Shown: in pieces, positions 1-7,606 of the stretch
Layout of the letters: each line of letters begins with the position of its first letter
How positions within the stretch are numbered: position 1 is the first letter of the stretch
From: Cuspidothrix sp046080565
GTDB lineage: Bacteria; Cyanobacteriota; Cyanobacteriia; Cyanobacteriales; Nostocaceae
Length of the DNA stretch: 43,300 bases
Assembly: GCA_046080565.1 (NCBI GenBank)
Contig: JBJTUF010000210.1
Coordinates: 1-43,300 of the forward strand
Direction of reading: 5' to 3'
Notes under the pieces: generated by a model
Told to the model about the DNA's origin: nothing
What the model saw: only the letters and a program-made list of their open reading frames with translations
Database searches by the model: none
Position numbers and translations under genes: made by a program

Positions 1-31
1 CTAACACTTTCTGGTATATTTCACTTATCAT
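1..31 (-). CDS. possible start of an ORF leaving the window
   Basis: On the minus strand an ATG at 31-29 opens a frame reading MISEIYQKVL that has no stop before the window edge. It lies 24 bases behind the stop of the truncated methyltransferase on the same strand. A cognate restriction endonuclease is a natural guess, but ten codons cannot show this. No good ribosome binding site is visible. Confidence 0.25.
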   Translation of the reverse strand, partial: MISEIYQKVL

Positions 32-54
32 TTTACTCTGTTAGTTCATATTTA

Positions 55-870
55 CTATTTATTACTTATCTTTTTTTGCTCCCACATTCTGTATCTCTTA
101 CTACATAAGCTTTTTCTCCTTCTTGTCCCCCTGTCAGCTACGAGATAATTATAACTGCCTCCTGCTCTCAAGGCACATGAATAGGGTAATGCAGAAATAT
201 TACCGCCAATATTTTCATGCCAAATAGAAGGAAAATGAGGATTATTTTTTACCGCATTTAACCGTTTATTCTTGATTTTTTCTGATAAGAAATAACTTCG
301 AGGTATATTGTCATCATTTTCTAAAATGGTACTAAGTGGTTGGTAATAACCTAATGGTTTTGGAAAATTGAAATCAATAAAATCTAAAAAACCAACTATA
401 TAAATTCTCTCTCTTTTTTGAGGCAAGCCAAAATCTAAAGAATTAATAACTTTATAATAAACGGTATAACCTAATGCTTTCAATTTATTTAAAATTATTG
501 AAAAAGTTTTACCGTTATCGTGAGTGGTCAATCTTTTTACATTTTCCAATAAAAAAGCTCGTGGTTTTTTAACTTCCAGTATTTTTTCGATATTAAAAAA
601 TAAAGTCCCTCTCGTATCAGTAAAACCTAAACCTTTTCCAGCAATACTAAAAGGTTGACAAGGAAACCCCGCTAATAAAATATCATGGTTTGGAATATCA
701 GAAGGCGATATTAAATTAATATCACCATGAGGTTTATCTCCAAAGTTTGCCTCATACATTACTTGAGCATCTTTATCCCATTCGGAAGTAAATACATTTT
801 TACAATTATAGGCTTCAAAACCGAGTCTAATTCCACCTATCCCAGCAAATAAATCAATTGTTTTATACAT
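55..870 (-). pseudogene. cytosine-5 DNA methyltransferase, C-terminally truncated
   Basis: A 271-residue protein of the C5 DNA methyltransferase family (AdoMet-dependent 5-methylcytosine formation, type II restriction-modification). Motif I DLFAGIGG is at residues 6-13, the catalytic loop GFPCQPFSIAGKG carries Cys71, the ENVKR motif and QKRERIYIVG (motif VIII) follow, and then target-recognition sequence ending ALRAGGSYNYLV. After that point the reading turns into a basic tail (ADRGTRRRKSLC...) with no motif IX (normally R-x-LTxRE...QGFP) and no motif X (GNSV/GNAV). None of the three frames down to the window edge restores these motifs, and the DNA there resembles low-complexity intergenic sequence. 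Family members are usually 310-420 residues, so about 60 are missing. It is probably inactive, although a short natural variant or a split enzyme cannot be excluded. Confidence 0.75.
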
Positions 871-1072
871 TTTATGTCTAGCTAATTAAGTTTATCATAT
901 TTATTTTAACATAATTAGTATAGAGTCATTGAGATATCTCTGTTATATGTTAAACAAATATCTTATCTATAGGATAATTTTAGGTGACACTAAAAAGTCC
1001 AATGAGTTAAAGATAGTTTTTATGTTTACTGAATTATGTGCTGGTAAATTGGCTAAAAAATTAGATACTTTT
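871..1072. other. AT-rich spacer between two methyltransferase genes
   Basis: This 202-base AT-rich gap lies between two genes transcribed leftward. I see no ORF, clear hairpin or strong promoter in it. Confidence 0.5.
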
Positions 1073-2245
1073 CTATAAAAACAGTGATAATTGTTCGACT
1101 ATCTCTTTAGCTTTTGATTTATTTCCATGAATTAAGTTAAAGAGATAAATTCCCAGTTCTTTAGCAAGTAAGACAGGAACTGCATTACCAATTTGCTTAT
1201 ATTTAGAACTTACAGAACCATAAAAAATCCAATCATCAGGAAATGTTTGAATCTTTGCAGACTCACGCACAGTTAAAGAACGCAATTCTACAGGATGACA
1301 CATATCTGTAGCCTTTTGATGTGGACTTGTTGTTATTGTTGGTGAGGGTTTATCCCAAGATAATCTTCTATAAAAACCTACTTTTCCACCTCCAGAATTA
1401 TAAGCACCTCCCATAGCTTCTTGTTTTAATTCTTCTGGTAAATGTTTCCAATTTTGTCCGGCTTCCAATAATCTCAAATACTTCAAGCGACTTTCTGAAT
1501 AAGACATAAATTCTGGTTTTGGATCAACTAAATCTGTTAAAGCATATTTTAAAGTTCGCCATTTAGGTAAAATTTTTCCATCTTTGCAATATTTGGGAAT
1601 AGGAAATGTAGGGGTTTCTCCATCTCTTGAACTAATAAATATTACACGCTCTCTATTTTGTGGAACTCCATAATCTGCTGCTTCTAATAGGTTATAAACT
1701 ACGTTATACCGTATTGCTTTCATTTCTGATAATACTACTTTTAAAGCAGAACCAGGCACTTCATCAGGTTCTAACGGTGGGTAATCTTTTCCGCGTTGAT
1801 GAATTGGTCTGTGACGGAGTGAAGCAGAAAGTAAACCTTTCACATTTTCCATTAAGAAAAAACGGGGTTGAACCTCTTTAACAATGCGAATAAAATCCAT
1901 GAATAAACTACCGCGAGGGTCCATTACTGAACCTCTTTTTCCTGCTGTACTAAATGGTTGACATGGTGGACCACCAGTGACTAAATCAACTTCTTGTGGT
2001 TGTAAAGCACGTCCTAAATTTAAAACTCTCCCCCCTTCTTCTAGTAATTGTTGAGAGGTAACATTTTGTATTTCTCTAGCAATTGCACTTTCTTGTAAAA
2101 ATGGCCGATTCAGAGCTATTGTTTTGACAGCATCACGATCTTTTTCTACTACAGTTACAGTGTGAAAACCTGCTTGTTCTAATCCTAAATCTAAACCATA
2201 AGCACCTGTAAATAATGATATAGAAATAGCTTTACCATCTATCAC
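1073..2245 (-). CDS. cytosine-5 DNA methyltransferase (intact)
   Basis: Complete C5 DNA methyltransferase. Counting from the upstream TTG at 2260, motif I reads SLFTGAYGLDLGLEQAG, the catalytic loop GGPPCQPFSTAGKRG holds Cys100, ENVKGLL (motif VI) and QNRERVIFI (motif VIII) follow, then the target-recognition region, motif IX RSLTVRESAKIQTFP and motif X QIGNAVP. I prefer the GTG at 2245 (390 aa) because GAGG at 2258-2255 sits nine bases before it, whereas the TTG at 2260 has no ribosome binding site of its own. No restriction endonuclease flanks it. It could be an orphan (solitary) methyltransferase or pair with a distant enzyme. The specificity cannot be read from the sequence. Confidence 0.88.
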   Translation of the reverse strand: MIDGKAISISLFTGAYGLDLGLEQAGFHTVTVVEKDRDAVKTIALNRPFLQESAIAREIQNVTSQQLLEEGGRVLNLGRALQPQEVDLVTGGPPCQPFSTAGKRGSVMDPRGSLFMDFIRIVKEVQPRFFLMENVKGLLSASLRHRPIHQRGKDYPPLEPDEVPGSALKVVLSEMKAIRYNVVYNLLEAADYGVPQNRERVIFISSRDGETPTFPIPKYCKDGKILPKWRTLKYALTDLVDPKPEFMSYSESRLKYLRLLEAGQNWKHLPEELKQEAMGGAYNSGGGKVGFYRRLSWDKPSPTITTSPHQKATDMCHPVELRSLTVRESAKIQTFPDDWIFYGSVSSKYKQIGNAVPVLLAKELGIYLFNLIHGNKSKAKEIVEQLSLFL

Positions 2246-2323
2246 GGTTGTTGCCCTCAAAGAATTGCTAAAGTTAAGTAATTATATAGAACTCATATTT
2301 GATTTTTGAAAAAAATTAGTATT

Positions 2324-2388
2324 GTAGGGTGCGTCAGATATTACAAATATGTTTATTAATAGAACTTATGCAGTCTGACGCACCCTAC
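2324..2388. repeat. 15-bp perfect inverted repeat, MITE-like palindrome
   Basis: The arms GTAGGGTGCGTCAGA (2324-2338) and TCTGACGCACCCTAC (2374-2388) are exact reverse complements around a 35-base AT-rich loop. GTAGGGTGCGT-type palindromes occur dispersed in many cyanobacterial genomes. Here it lies between the Coq4-like gene and the methyltransferase, both transcribed leftward, so it may also act as a terminator or processing hairpin. Confidence 0.75.
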
Positions 2389-2422
2389 GTATCTTTAGAA
2401 ATGTTCCACCTAAAAATCTCTA

Positions 2423-3076
2423 CTATAGAATGATATTTAAAGATTTTCGCACATCATCCAAAGGAGTTTCCCATAATTTATTCCATTCTATGCCAAATAG
2501 AGGTTTAGCTTGTTTCGCCATTAACCATCCTTGGCTAATGGCATCCATATATTGTGTAGAAACTTCAATATCATAGACAACAGATTTAAGTAGATTCTTA
2601 GTTAACAAACCCAACCAGAAGCGAGTAGCATATAACTGATAAACATAAAACGCTTCTAATTGAATTTCACCTAGAATATTTGTGTTACAACCAGTGACAA
2701 TATGCCAAATATCATGGGTTTCGGTAATATGGGCAGAGAAAAATTCAAAATCGGTTTCTACTTTTCCTGGTTTTAAAGGTTGTAAATTATTGGCAATAAA
2801 ATGATCAGCAACAGCGTATCCGAAAGTATTGACGGGGAGACTATGGAGTTTTTCTAAGTCTATGTCACCTAACATGGGACGTTTGACAAATGCTTCTTTT
2901 CCTTGGGGAGTGCGAGAAACAAAATCAATCATTTTTTGCAAGCTATCATCATCACTGACAGCATTAGCCAGTTTGCCAATATGATCAAAATCTCCATCTG
3001 CTGCTTTCGCAAAATTAACAATCGTTTCAATGACGCTATCTGGTGATTTTGAATCTGCTTTTTCTCTTACTTGCAT
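2423..3076 (-). CDS. Coq4-family protein
   Basis: A 217-residue soluble protein with the Coq4 signature HDxxHx11E: His121, Asp122, His125 and Glu137 in ETHDIWHIVTG...GE. In eukaryotes and proteobacteria Coq4 binds a divalent metal and acts in ubiquinone biosynthesis. Cyanobacteria make plastoquinone instead, so a role with a prenylquinone or another isoprenoid is inference. The length matches the family core. It is encoded 37 bases behind the methionine aminopeptidase gene on the same strand and may be co-transcribed with it. Confidence 0.8.
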   Translation of the reverse strand: MQVREKADSKSPDSVIETIVNFAKAADGDFDHIGKLANAVSDDDSLQKMIDFVSRTPQGKEAFVKRPMLGDIDLEKLHSLPVNTFGYAVADHFIANNLQPLKPGKVETDFEFFSAHITETHDIWHIVTGCNTNILGEIQLEAFYVYQLYATRFWLGLLTKNLLKSVVYDIEVSTQYMDAISQGWLMAKQAKPLFGIEWNKLWETPLDDVRKSLNIIL

Positions 3077-3113
3077 ATTTAGCGCTCCATAGTATTTGGT
3101 ATTAGAGAAATTA

Positions 3114-3878
3114 TTATTCGGGTAAAGTCAGAATTTCGACTCCATGTTCCGTTACAGCAATTGTATGTTCAAATTGGGCAGAAAGTCGGCGATCGCTTGT
3201 TACCGCAGTCCAACCATCACCTAACATTTCCGCTTCATGAGTACCTTCATTAATCATTGGTTCAATGGTAAACACCATACCTGGTCTGAGTTTCTTACCT
3301 CTACCCCTAATGCCATAATGGGGAACATCCGGTGCAGTATGGAAAATATTACTAATACCGTGTCCCACAAAATCCCGGACTACGGAAAAACCAAAAGATT
3401 CCGCATATTCTTGAATTGCCGCCCCAATATCCCCAATTTTCGCCCCTGGTTTCACTTCCGCAATACCCAAACGCAAACATTCTTCTGTTACTTCTACTAA
3501 TTTTTGAGCTTTGGGGCTAGGATTACCAACCAAAAATGTTTTTGATGTATCACCATGATAACCATCTACAATGGGTGTAACATCTATATTAATGATGTCC
3601 CCATCCTTGAGGATCTGTTTAGCATTGGGAATACCGTGACAAATCACCTCATTCACACTGGTACAAATTGACTTAGGATAACCTTTATAACCTAAAGGAG
3701 CGCTTTTTGCTCCGTGTTTTTGAGTCCATCTTTCCGCTTCATCATTCAATTCTAGGGTACTTATCCCTGGTTTTACCAAAGGTTCTAAATGTTGTAACAA
3801 CTTAGCGGCCAAGCGTCCAGCACGACGCATTTTTTCTATTTCTCGCTGGGATAAAATGACTATGGTTTCAGTTTTCAT
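3114..3878 (-). CDS. map: methionine aminopeptidase, type I
   Basis: Removes the N-terminal methionine from nascent proteins in the cytoplasm. All five metal ligands of the family are present, numbered from the ATG: Asp99 (INIDVTP), Asp110 (GYHGD), His173 (VGHGI), Glu206 (FTIEP) and Glu237 (QFEHT). The 254 residues match a type Ia enzyme without extension. The start is the ATG at 3878, and an in-frame TTG just upstream at 3881 is less likely. It begins about 12 bases behind the biliverdin reductase stop, suggesting an operon bvdR-map-coq4-like. Cyanobacteria usually carry several map paralogues, so this need not be the only one. Confidence 0.95.
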   Translation of the reverse strand: MKTETIVILSQREIEKMRRAGRLAAKLLQHLEPLVKPGISTLELNDEAERWTQKHGAKSAPLGYKGYPKSICTSVNEVICHGIPNAKQILKDGDIINIDVTPIVDGYHGDTSKTFLVGNPSPKAQKLVEVTEECLRLGIAEVKPGAKIGDIGAAIQEYAESFGFSVVRDFVGHGISNIFHTAPDVPHYGIRGRGKKLRPGMVFTIEPMINEGTHEAEMLGDGWTAVTSDRRLSAQFEHTIAVTEHGVEILTLPE

Positions 3879-3889
3879 CAATTTTCTAT

Positions 3890-4867
3890 CTACTCTTTTA
3901 AAAATATTGTTAATCCAGTGTTTGCTGCCCTAAGTGCTGCATCTGCTACCTTAAGAGCATACAAGCTTTGTTCTGGGGTGATATATAAGGGACTACCATC
4001 AAATAGATGATCCAATACCATCGTTGTATCTTTGGCAAATAAACCTCGACGCGCACCCACTTCAATTAATTTTGTTCCTTGAGCAAATACCAACATTCCT
4101 GTGTCACCATCCAGAATTATCTCCCCTTTTTCACCTTGAATTTCTAATTTGCGTTCTGACTGCCACAAGCTTTCACCTTTACCATAAATCACCTGTGCCA
4201 ATAATCCACTGTCAAAACACAACTGGGCTGAACATAAACAGGTTTGGTAATAGTCTCCTTCAGTTTGCCAATATCGTTGATGACAGTTGACACTGAAAAC
4301 CTCACCAAACAAATCTGTAAGACGATGTAAGCGGGATAATGCCCCAATTAGAGGAAAACCGAACATTTCATGATTATAAGTCCACTTGCGTGGGGCTGGA
4401 TATTGAGGATTAAGGGTACTATAGCGGATATAAAACAAGTGACCAATTTGGTCTAAGTGTTCTTTAACAGCTTGATGCCAACCTCCTAATAGTTCAATGT
4501 GTTCAACGTGCAAAAGTTTATTAACTGTTTTGGCTAAAGCAATCAGTTCCTCAGCCTCTTTGACATCAATAGAGAGAGGATATTCAACAATCACGTGCTT
4601 GCCATTGGATAGGGCAGCATGGGCAATTTTACCATGATCTCGATTGATGGTGCAGATCACCACCATATCTAAATCTTCTCGTTGTACCAACTCTTGCCAA
4701 GAATTCATGGCTTCAGTTGCATATTCTGGCACTAAGGCGGCTACTCTATGGGGATTACCAGCGATCGCTATTAAATCAGTACGGAGATCTTTTTGTAATG
4801 CATCAGCCCTGAGTTTAGCTGCATAGCCAGTACCTACTAAACCGACCCTGAGAGTATTTTTTAACAT
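3890..4867 (-). CDS. bvdR: biliverdin reductase, Gfo/Idh/MocA fold
   Basis: A 325-residue NAD(P)-dependent oxidoreductase. The N-terminal Rossmann motif is GLVGTGYAAKLRA, and the protein resembles cyanobacterial biliverdin IX-alpha reductase as I recall it over most of its length, including the conserved block LLHVEHIELLGG, the stretch APRKWTYNHEMFGFPL and the signature ARRGLFAKDT near the C-terminus. BvdR reduces biliverdin to bilirubin and in Synechocystis is linked to phycobilin metabolism. The start ATG at 4867 has no convincing Shine-Dalgarno. It is the first gene of a leftward cluster with map and the Coq4-like gene. If the match is wrong, it is still a Gfo/Idh/MocA oxidoreductase. Confidence 0.82.
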   Translation of the reverse strand: MLKNTLRVGLVGTGYAAKLRADALQKDLRTDLIAIAGNPHRVAALVPEYATEAMNSWQELVQREDLDMVVICTINRDHGKIAHAALSNGKHVIVEYPLSIDVKEAEELIALAKTVNKLLHVEHIELLGGWHQAVKEHLDQIGHLFYIRYSTLNPQYPAPRKWTYNHEMFGFPLIGALSRLHRLTDLFGEVFSVNCHQRYWQTEGDYYQTCLCSAQLCFDSGLLAQVIYGKGESLWQSERKLEIQGEKGEIILDGDTGMLVFAQGTKLIEVGARRGLFAKDTTMVLDHLFDGSPLYITPEQSLYALKVADAALRAANTGLTIFLKE

Positions 4868-5326
4868 AGGTGGTTCGTCATTGGAGATGAATTTATAATC
4901 GCTTTTCTATCTTTGGGTTTAACTGCATTGGCATTTTATCAAAAACCTAGCCTGGGAAAATCTTAGCACCTCCCATCTATTGAACTCAGTGTAACTAGGT
5001 GAAAAAAGATAAAATCTTAACCCGCTTGAAGAGACAAAGTTAATTTCTCTAGGATAAATACAGTCATTCAAAATACTGTCACCCGTAACCTATTCAAATT
5101 CACTTTCACATCTATCTACCTACGGATTTTATATAAATAAAACTTATTGGTAATAAGTAACTAAATTTCATTACTAATCGTGGTCAATTTTCCGTTATAA
5201 CTTTTAACTTTTCCCTTAGTATCAGAATTGAAGCAAATTTAAACCGACGGCTAATCCTATAAGAGTAGCTGTAAGATTTGCTAGAAAATAACTGATACTG
5301 CCGATTTCACAAGAGAGGATAATTAA
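4868..5326. other. divergent intergenic region, bvdR / ferredoxin
   Basis: This 459-base AT-rich region lies between the divergent bvdR and ferredoxin genes and must hold both promoters. I see no ORF, long repeat or clear -35/-10 pair. The ferredoxin leader close to the start is more GC-balanced and ends in the ribosome binding site AGAGAGGA. Confidence 0.5.
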
Positions 5327-5635
5327 ATGGATAAGGCTAAGGTTACTTACAAAGTTACTCTAGTAGACCTAGAAGGTACTAAGATCGTTATTGACTGTGC
5401 CGATGACACCTATATTCTTGATGCAACAGAAGACGCTGGACTTGACTTACCTTTTTCTTGTCGTGCTGGTGCTTGTTCTACCTGTGCAGGTAAAATTGTC
5501 TCAGGTACTGTTGACCAATCTGATCAATCCTTCTTAGATGATGATCAAATCGAAGCTGGATATGTATTGACTTGTGTTGCTTATCCCACTTCTGATGTCA
5601 CCATCCAAACCAACAGAGAAGAAGACCTTTACTAA
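5327..5635 (+). CDS. petF: plant-type [2Fe-2S] ferredoxin
   Basis: A soluble one-electron carrier that accepts electrons from photosystem I and delivers them to FNR and other reductases. The four cluster cysteines are Cys45, Cys50, Cys53 (SCRAGACSTC) and Cys83 (LTCVAYP), with the C-terminal EEDLY typical of photosynthetic ferredoxins. At 102 residues it is slightly longer than the usual 97-99 because of its N-terminus (MDKAKVTYKVTLVDLEGT), and it carries an extra Cys24. It may therefore be a paralogue rather than the major vegetative ferredoxin. A strong ribosome binding site (AGAGAGGA) precedes the ATG. It is monocistronic and ends in a shared hairpin. Confidence 0.93.
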   Translation: MDKAKVTYKVTLVDLEGTKIVIDCADDTYILDATEDAGLDLPFSCRAGACSTCAGKIVSGTVDQSDQSFLDDDQIEAGYVLTCVAYPTSDVTIQTNREEDLY

Positions 5636-5681
5636 ACTATAGCTATCCGCTATTAGTTACAAAATTAATTACAATAAAGGG

Positions 5682-5717
5682 ATTGGGAATTGGGTATGTG
5701 TTTTACTAATTCCCAAT
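5682..5717. terminator. hairpin between convergent ferredoxin and SpoIID genes
   Basis: ATTGGGAATT (5682-5691) and AATTCCCAAT (5708-5717) form a perfect 10-bp stem with a 16-base loop, touching the stop codon of the leftward gene. There is no T-run on either side, so if it terminates transcription it is not a classical Rho-independent signal. Confidence 0.5.
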
Positions 5718-7294
5718 TACCGATTCTCTTTAATTTGAGTTCCAGGATAATAAAACTCTAAAATCTTGGGACTAGACCAACCTAATTTGGCTAAATTTTG
5801 AGCGCCTGTTTGACTTAAACCCACCCCGTGTCCTAAACCACCACCAATAAAAGCATATCCCCAAATATTTTTTTGCCCTTTATTCAAAGGTTGAATGTAA
5901 AAAAGAGTGCTAACTGGTGCAGCAAAAGCACTACGCACTTCATCTTTATGTAATGTGAATACGCCAATATCTGTTCTGACAGCCAACTTTAAAATCCTCC
6001 CACTTGTACTACGTTCAACGATAGACATGGCCTCAATTTTCTGAAATTTGCTATAGGGGCTTTTTTTAGCCCTCAAAAACTTCTGTAAGTCTTTGGTAAT
6101 GCGATTAATGTCCGTTTCTCTGCGCCAACGGAATACATCCCATTTACTCTCATTAAATCCAGTTTTGAGATTGATAAACTTCTGGAAGTTTTGATCATCT
6201 GCGAGATTTTGACGGGATAAATCCCAAATTTGACGATTTGGCGCATCTATGATTGGTTTTAAATAGGGTCGATCTTCCCCATTCCAGATATCACTGAAGT
6301 TGGCGGTAACTCCTCCTGTTGTAGAAGAATATAAAGCATCTACTATTTCACTGTTATAAGTTAGTATTTGTCCTCTGGTAGCCGCAATGGCCTGATCTGT
6401 ATTTTTAGCAACTCCGCTTAATCCTTGATAAACTTGACAGTGAGTATCGGCACATAATTGATAATTATCTACCGCAAATCTACGGACATTTCTTAGGGCA
6501 TAGGTACGGGCAATAATAGCTTGAGCTTCCACGGCAGCCATAGGTGCATCTATGCCAATTTCATGGGGTAGCACTCCCCGAACATAAGTTTCTAATGATA
6601 CTGTATTAACTAAGGTATAAGTTCCATAAGCGTTGGGTTGTAGGGTCATTTTGCCACTGTACAGCCGCTTTTCCTGGAGTTTTTTATCGTTACTTACCCT
6701 AATCAAGTCTTTACCGCTAGTAACTTCCAAATAATTAGGACTATAGTTTTTACCATTTACTACCCAGGTAATTTTGGGTATTTGTTGTTGAATATTTGTG
6801 GCTAAGTAAGGATTTTTGTCGCCAGATTTTTGTATGCTTTGTAGTAAGAGGCGACGAATTAAGGGGGTGCTGTAGGTATCTCGTTTTGCCCAGACTTGCC
6901 AACGTTCTGGCTGGGCTATTTCTACTTCTATCCCCTGGGAACGCCAACGGTTGGCAGTATCTTCGGCAGTTTCAAAAGTGCGAAAATCTCCCAAAACCAA
7001 TACTTCTTGTACAAGTGGTTGGTTGAGGGTTTCCATGACTGTCGTTAATTCGATGGGTTTGTCTGTGACAAGGGTTTGTTGCTGACTACCAACTGGAAAT
7101 TTTAAGGTGAGGCGATCGCCTTTTGTGGGCGATAATTGTAACTTGGCTGTGGGTTTAGCCCCAAATCTTTGGACAATACCAATTTGCAATTTGATATCCT
7201 CGTTTTTGCTTACAGGTTCTGATGCGGCTGCTAATCCCAATAAGCATAAGGTTGTGATGAATCTGTAGCTAGAACGCCAAATAAATATTTTCAT
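5717..7294 (-). CDS. SpoIID/LytB domain cell-wall protein
   Basis: A 525-residue exported protein. The N-terminus (MKIFIWRSSYRFITTLCLLGLAAAS) is a signal peptide. The SpoIID/LytB domain covers roughly residues 200-510, with the recognisable block VSLETYVRGVLPHEIG, then AQAIIARTYAL, ALYSSTTGGVTANFSDIW and the C-terminal GLGHGVGLSQTGAQNLA. In Bacillus SpoIID is a lytic transglycosylase acting on denuded glycan during engulfment. Cyanobacterial members are of unknown role but are expected to act on peptidoglycan in the periplasm. The first 200 residues lack a recognisable fold. It is divergent from the HTH protein, with a palindrome in the shared upstream region. Confidence 0.88.
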   Translation of the reverse strand: MKIFIWRSSYRFITTLCLLGLAAASEPVSKNEDIKLQIGIVQRFGAKPTAKLQLSPTKGDRLTLKFPVGSQQQTLVTDKPIELTTVMETLNQPLVQEVLVLGDFRTFETAEDTANRWRSQGIEVEIAQPERWQVWAKRDTYSTPLIRRLLLQSIQKSGDKNPYLATNIQQQIPKITWVVNGKNYSPNYLEVTSGKDLIRVSNDKKLQEKRLYSGKMTLQPNAYGTYTLVNTVSLETYVRGVLPHEIGIDAPMAAVEAQAIIARTYALRNVRRFAVDNYQLCADTHCQVYQGLSGVAKNTDQAIAATRGQILTYNSEIVDALYSSTTGGVTANFSDIWNGEDRPYLKPIIDAPNRQIWDLSRQNLADDQNFQKFINLKTGFNESKWDVFRWRRETDINRITKDLQKFLRAKKSPYSKFQKIEAMSIVERSTSGRILKLAVRTDIGVFTLHKDEVRSAFAAPVSTLFYIQPLNKGQKNIWGYAFIGGGLGHGVGLSQTGAQNLAKLGWSSPKILEFYYPGTQIKENR

Positions 7295-7409
7295 GAAAAC
7301 TTTATCTAATGGATTATCCGTTGTTGTAGAGATTGGAAATTTGCTATGATAACTTTTCGTTTATGCGCTTCTATAGTAGCATCATGTCTTTTTTTCTGCA
7401 CAATTGCAA

Positions 7410-7432
7410 ATCATACTCATTATGAGTATGAT
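7410..7432. promoter_or_regulatory. 23-base palindrome, candidate operator
   Basis: ATCATACTCAT (7410-7420) and ATGAGTATGAT (7422-7432) are perfect inverted arms around a single central base. The geometry fits a homodimeric repressor or activator site in a divergent promoter region. It is not an NtcA box (GTA-N8-TAC), and it does not match the Fur or Zur pattern closely. Confidence 0.45.
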
Positions 7433-7571
7433 ACAAAAAGATAGAAGGTGAAACACTGTTGCTGTTTGATAGCGCACTATGGCCTAAGGCATATTAAGAT
7501 TTTCAGTTTTTACCTCATTTACCTGGAAACTCCTATATATCAGAAAAGATATGAATTTATGATGAAAAGGG

Positions 7572-7577
7572 TATAAT
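7572..7577 (+). promoter_or_regulatory. -10 element of the HTH-GrpE-like gene
   Basis: TATAAT lies 30 bases before the ATG at 7607. No good -35 hexamer is seen at the expected distance. Confidence 0.35.
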
Positions 7578-7606
7578 ACCTAACAAAGCTTTATAACCCA
7601 TATTTT

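Larger units (their letters stand above)
7295..7606. other. divergent regulatory region
   Basis: This 312-base region lies between the divergent SpoIID and HTH-GrpE-like genes. It contains a 23-base palindrome at 7410-7432 and a -10-like TATAAT at 7572-7577 ahead of the rightward gene. No ORF is visible in it. Confidence 0.6.

Noticed and set aside
6750..7026. Small frames on both strands inside the SpoIID gene
   Set aside because: They overlap a continuous, recognisable SpoIID/LytB protein.
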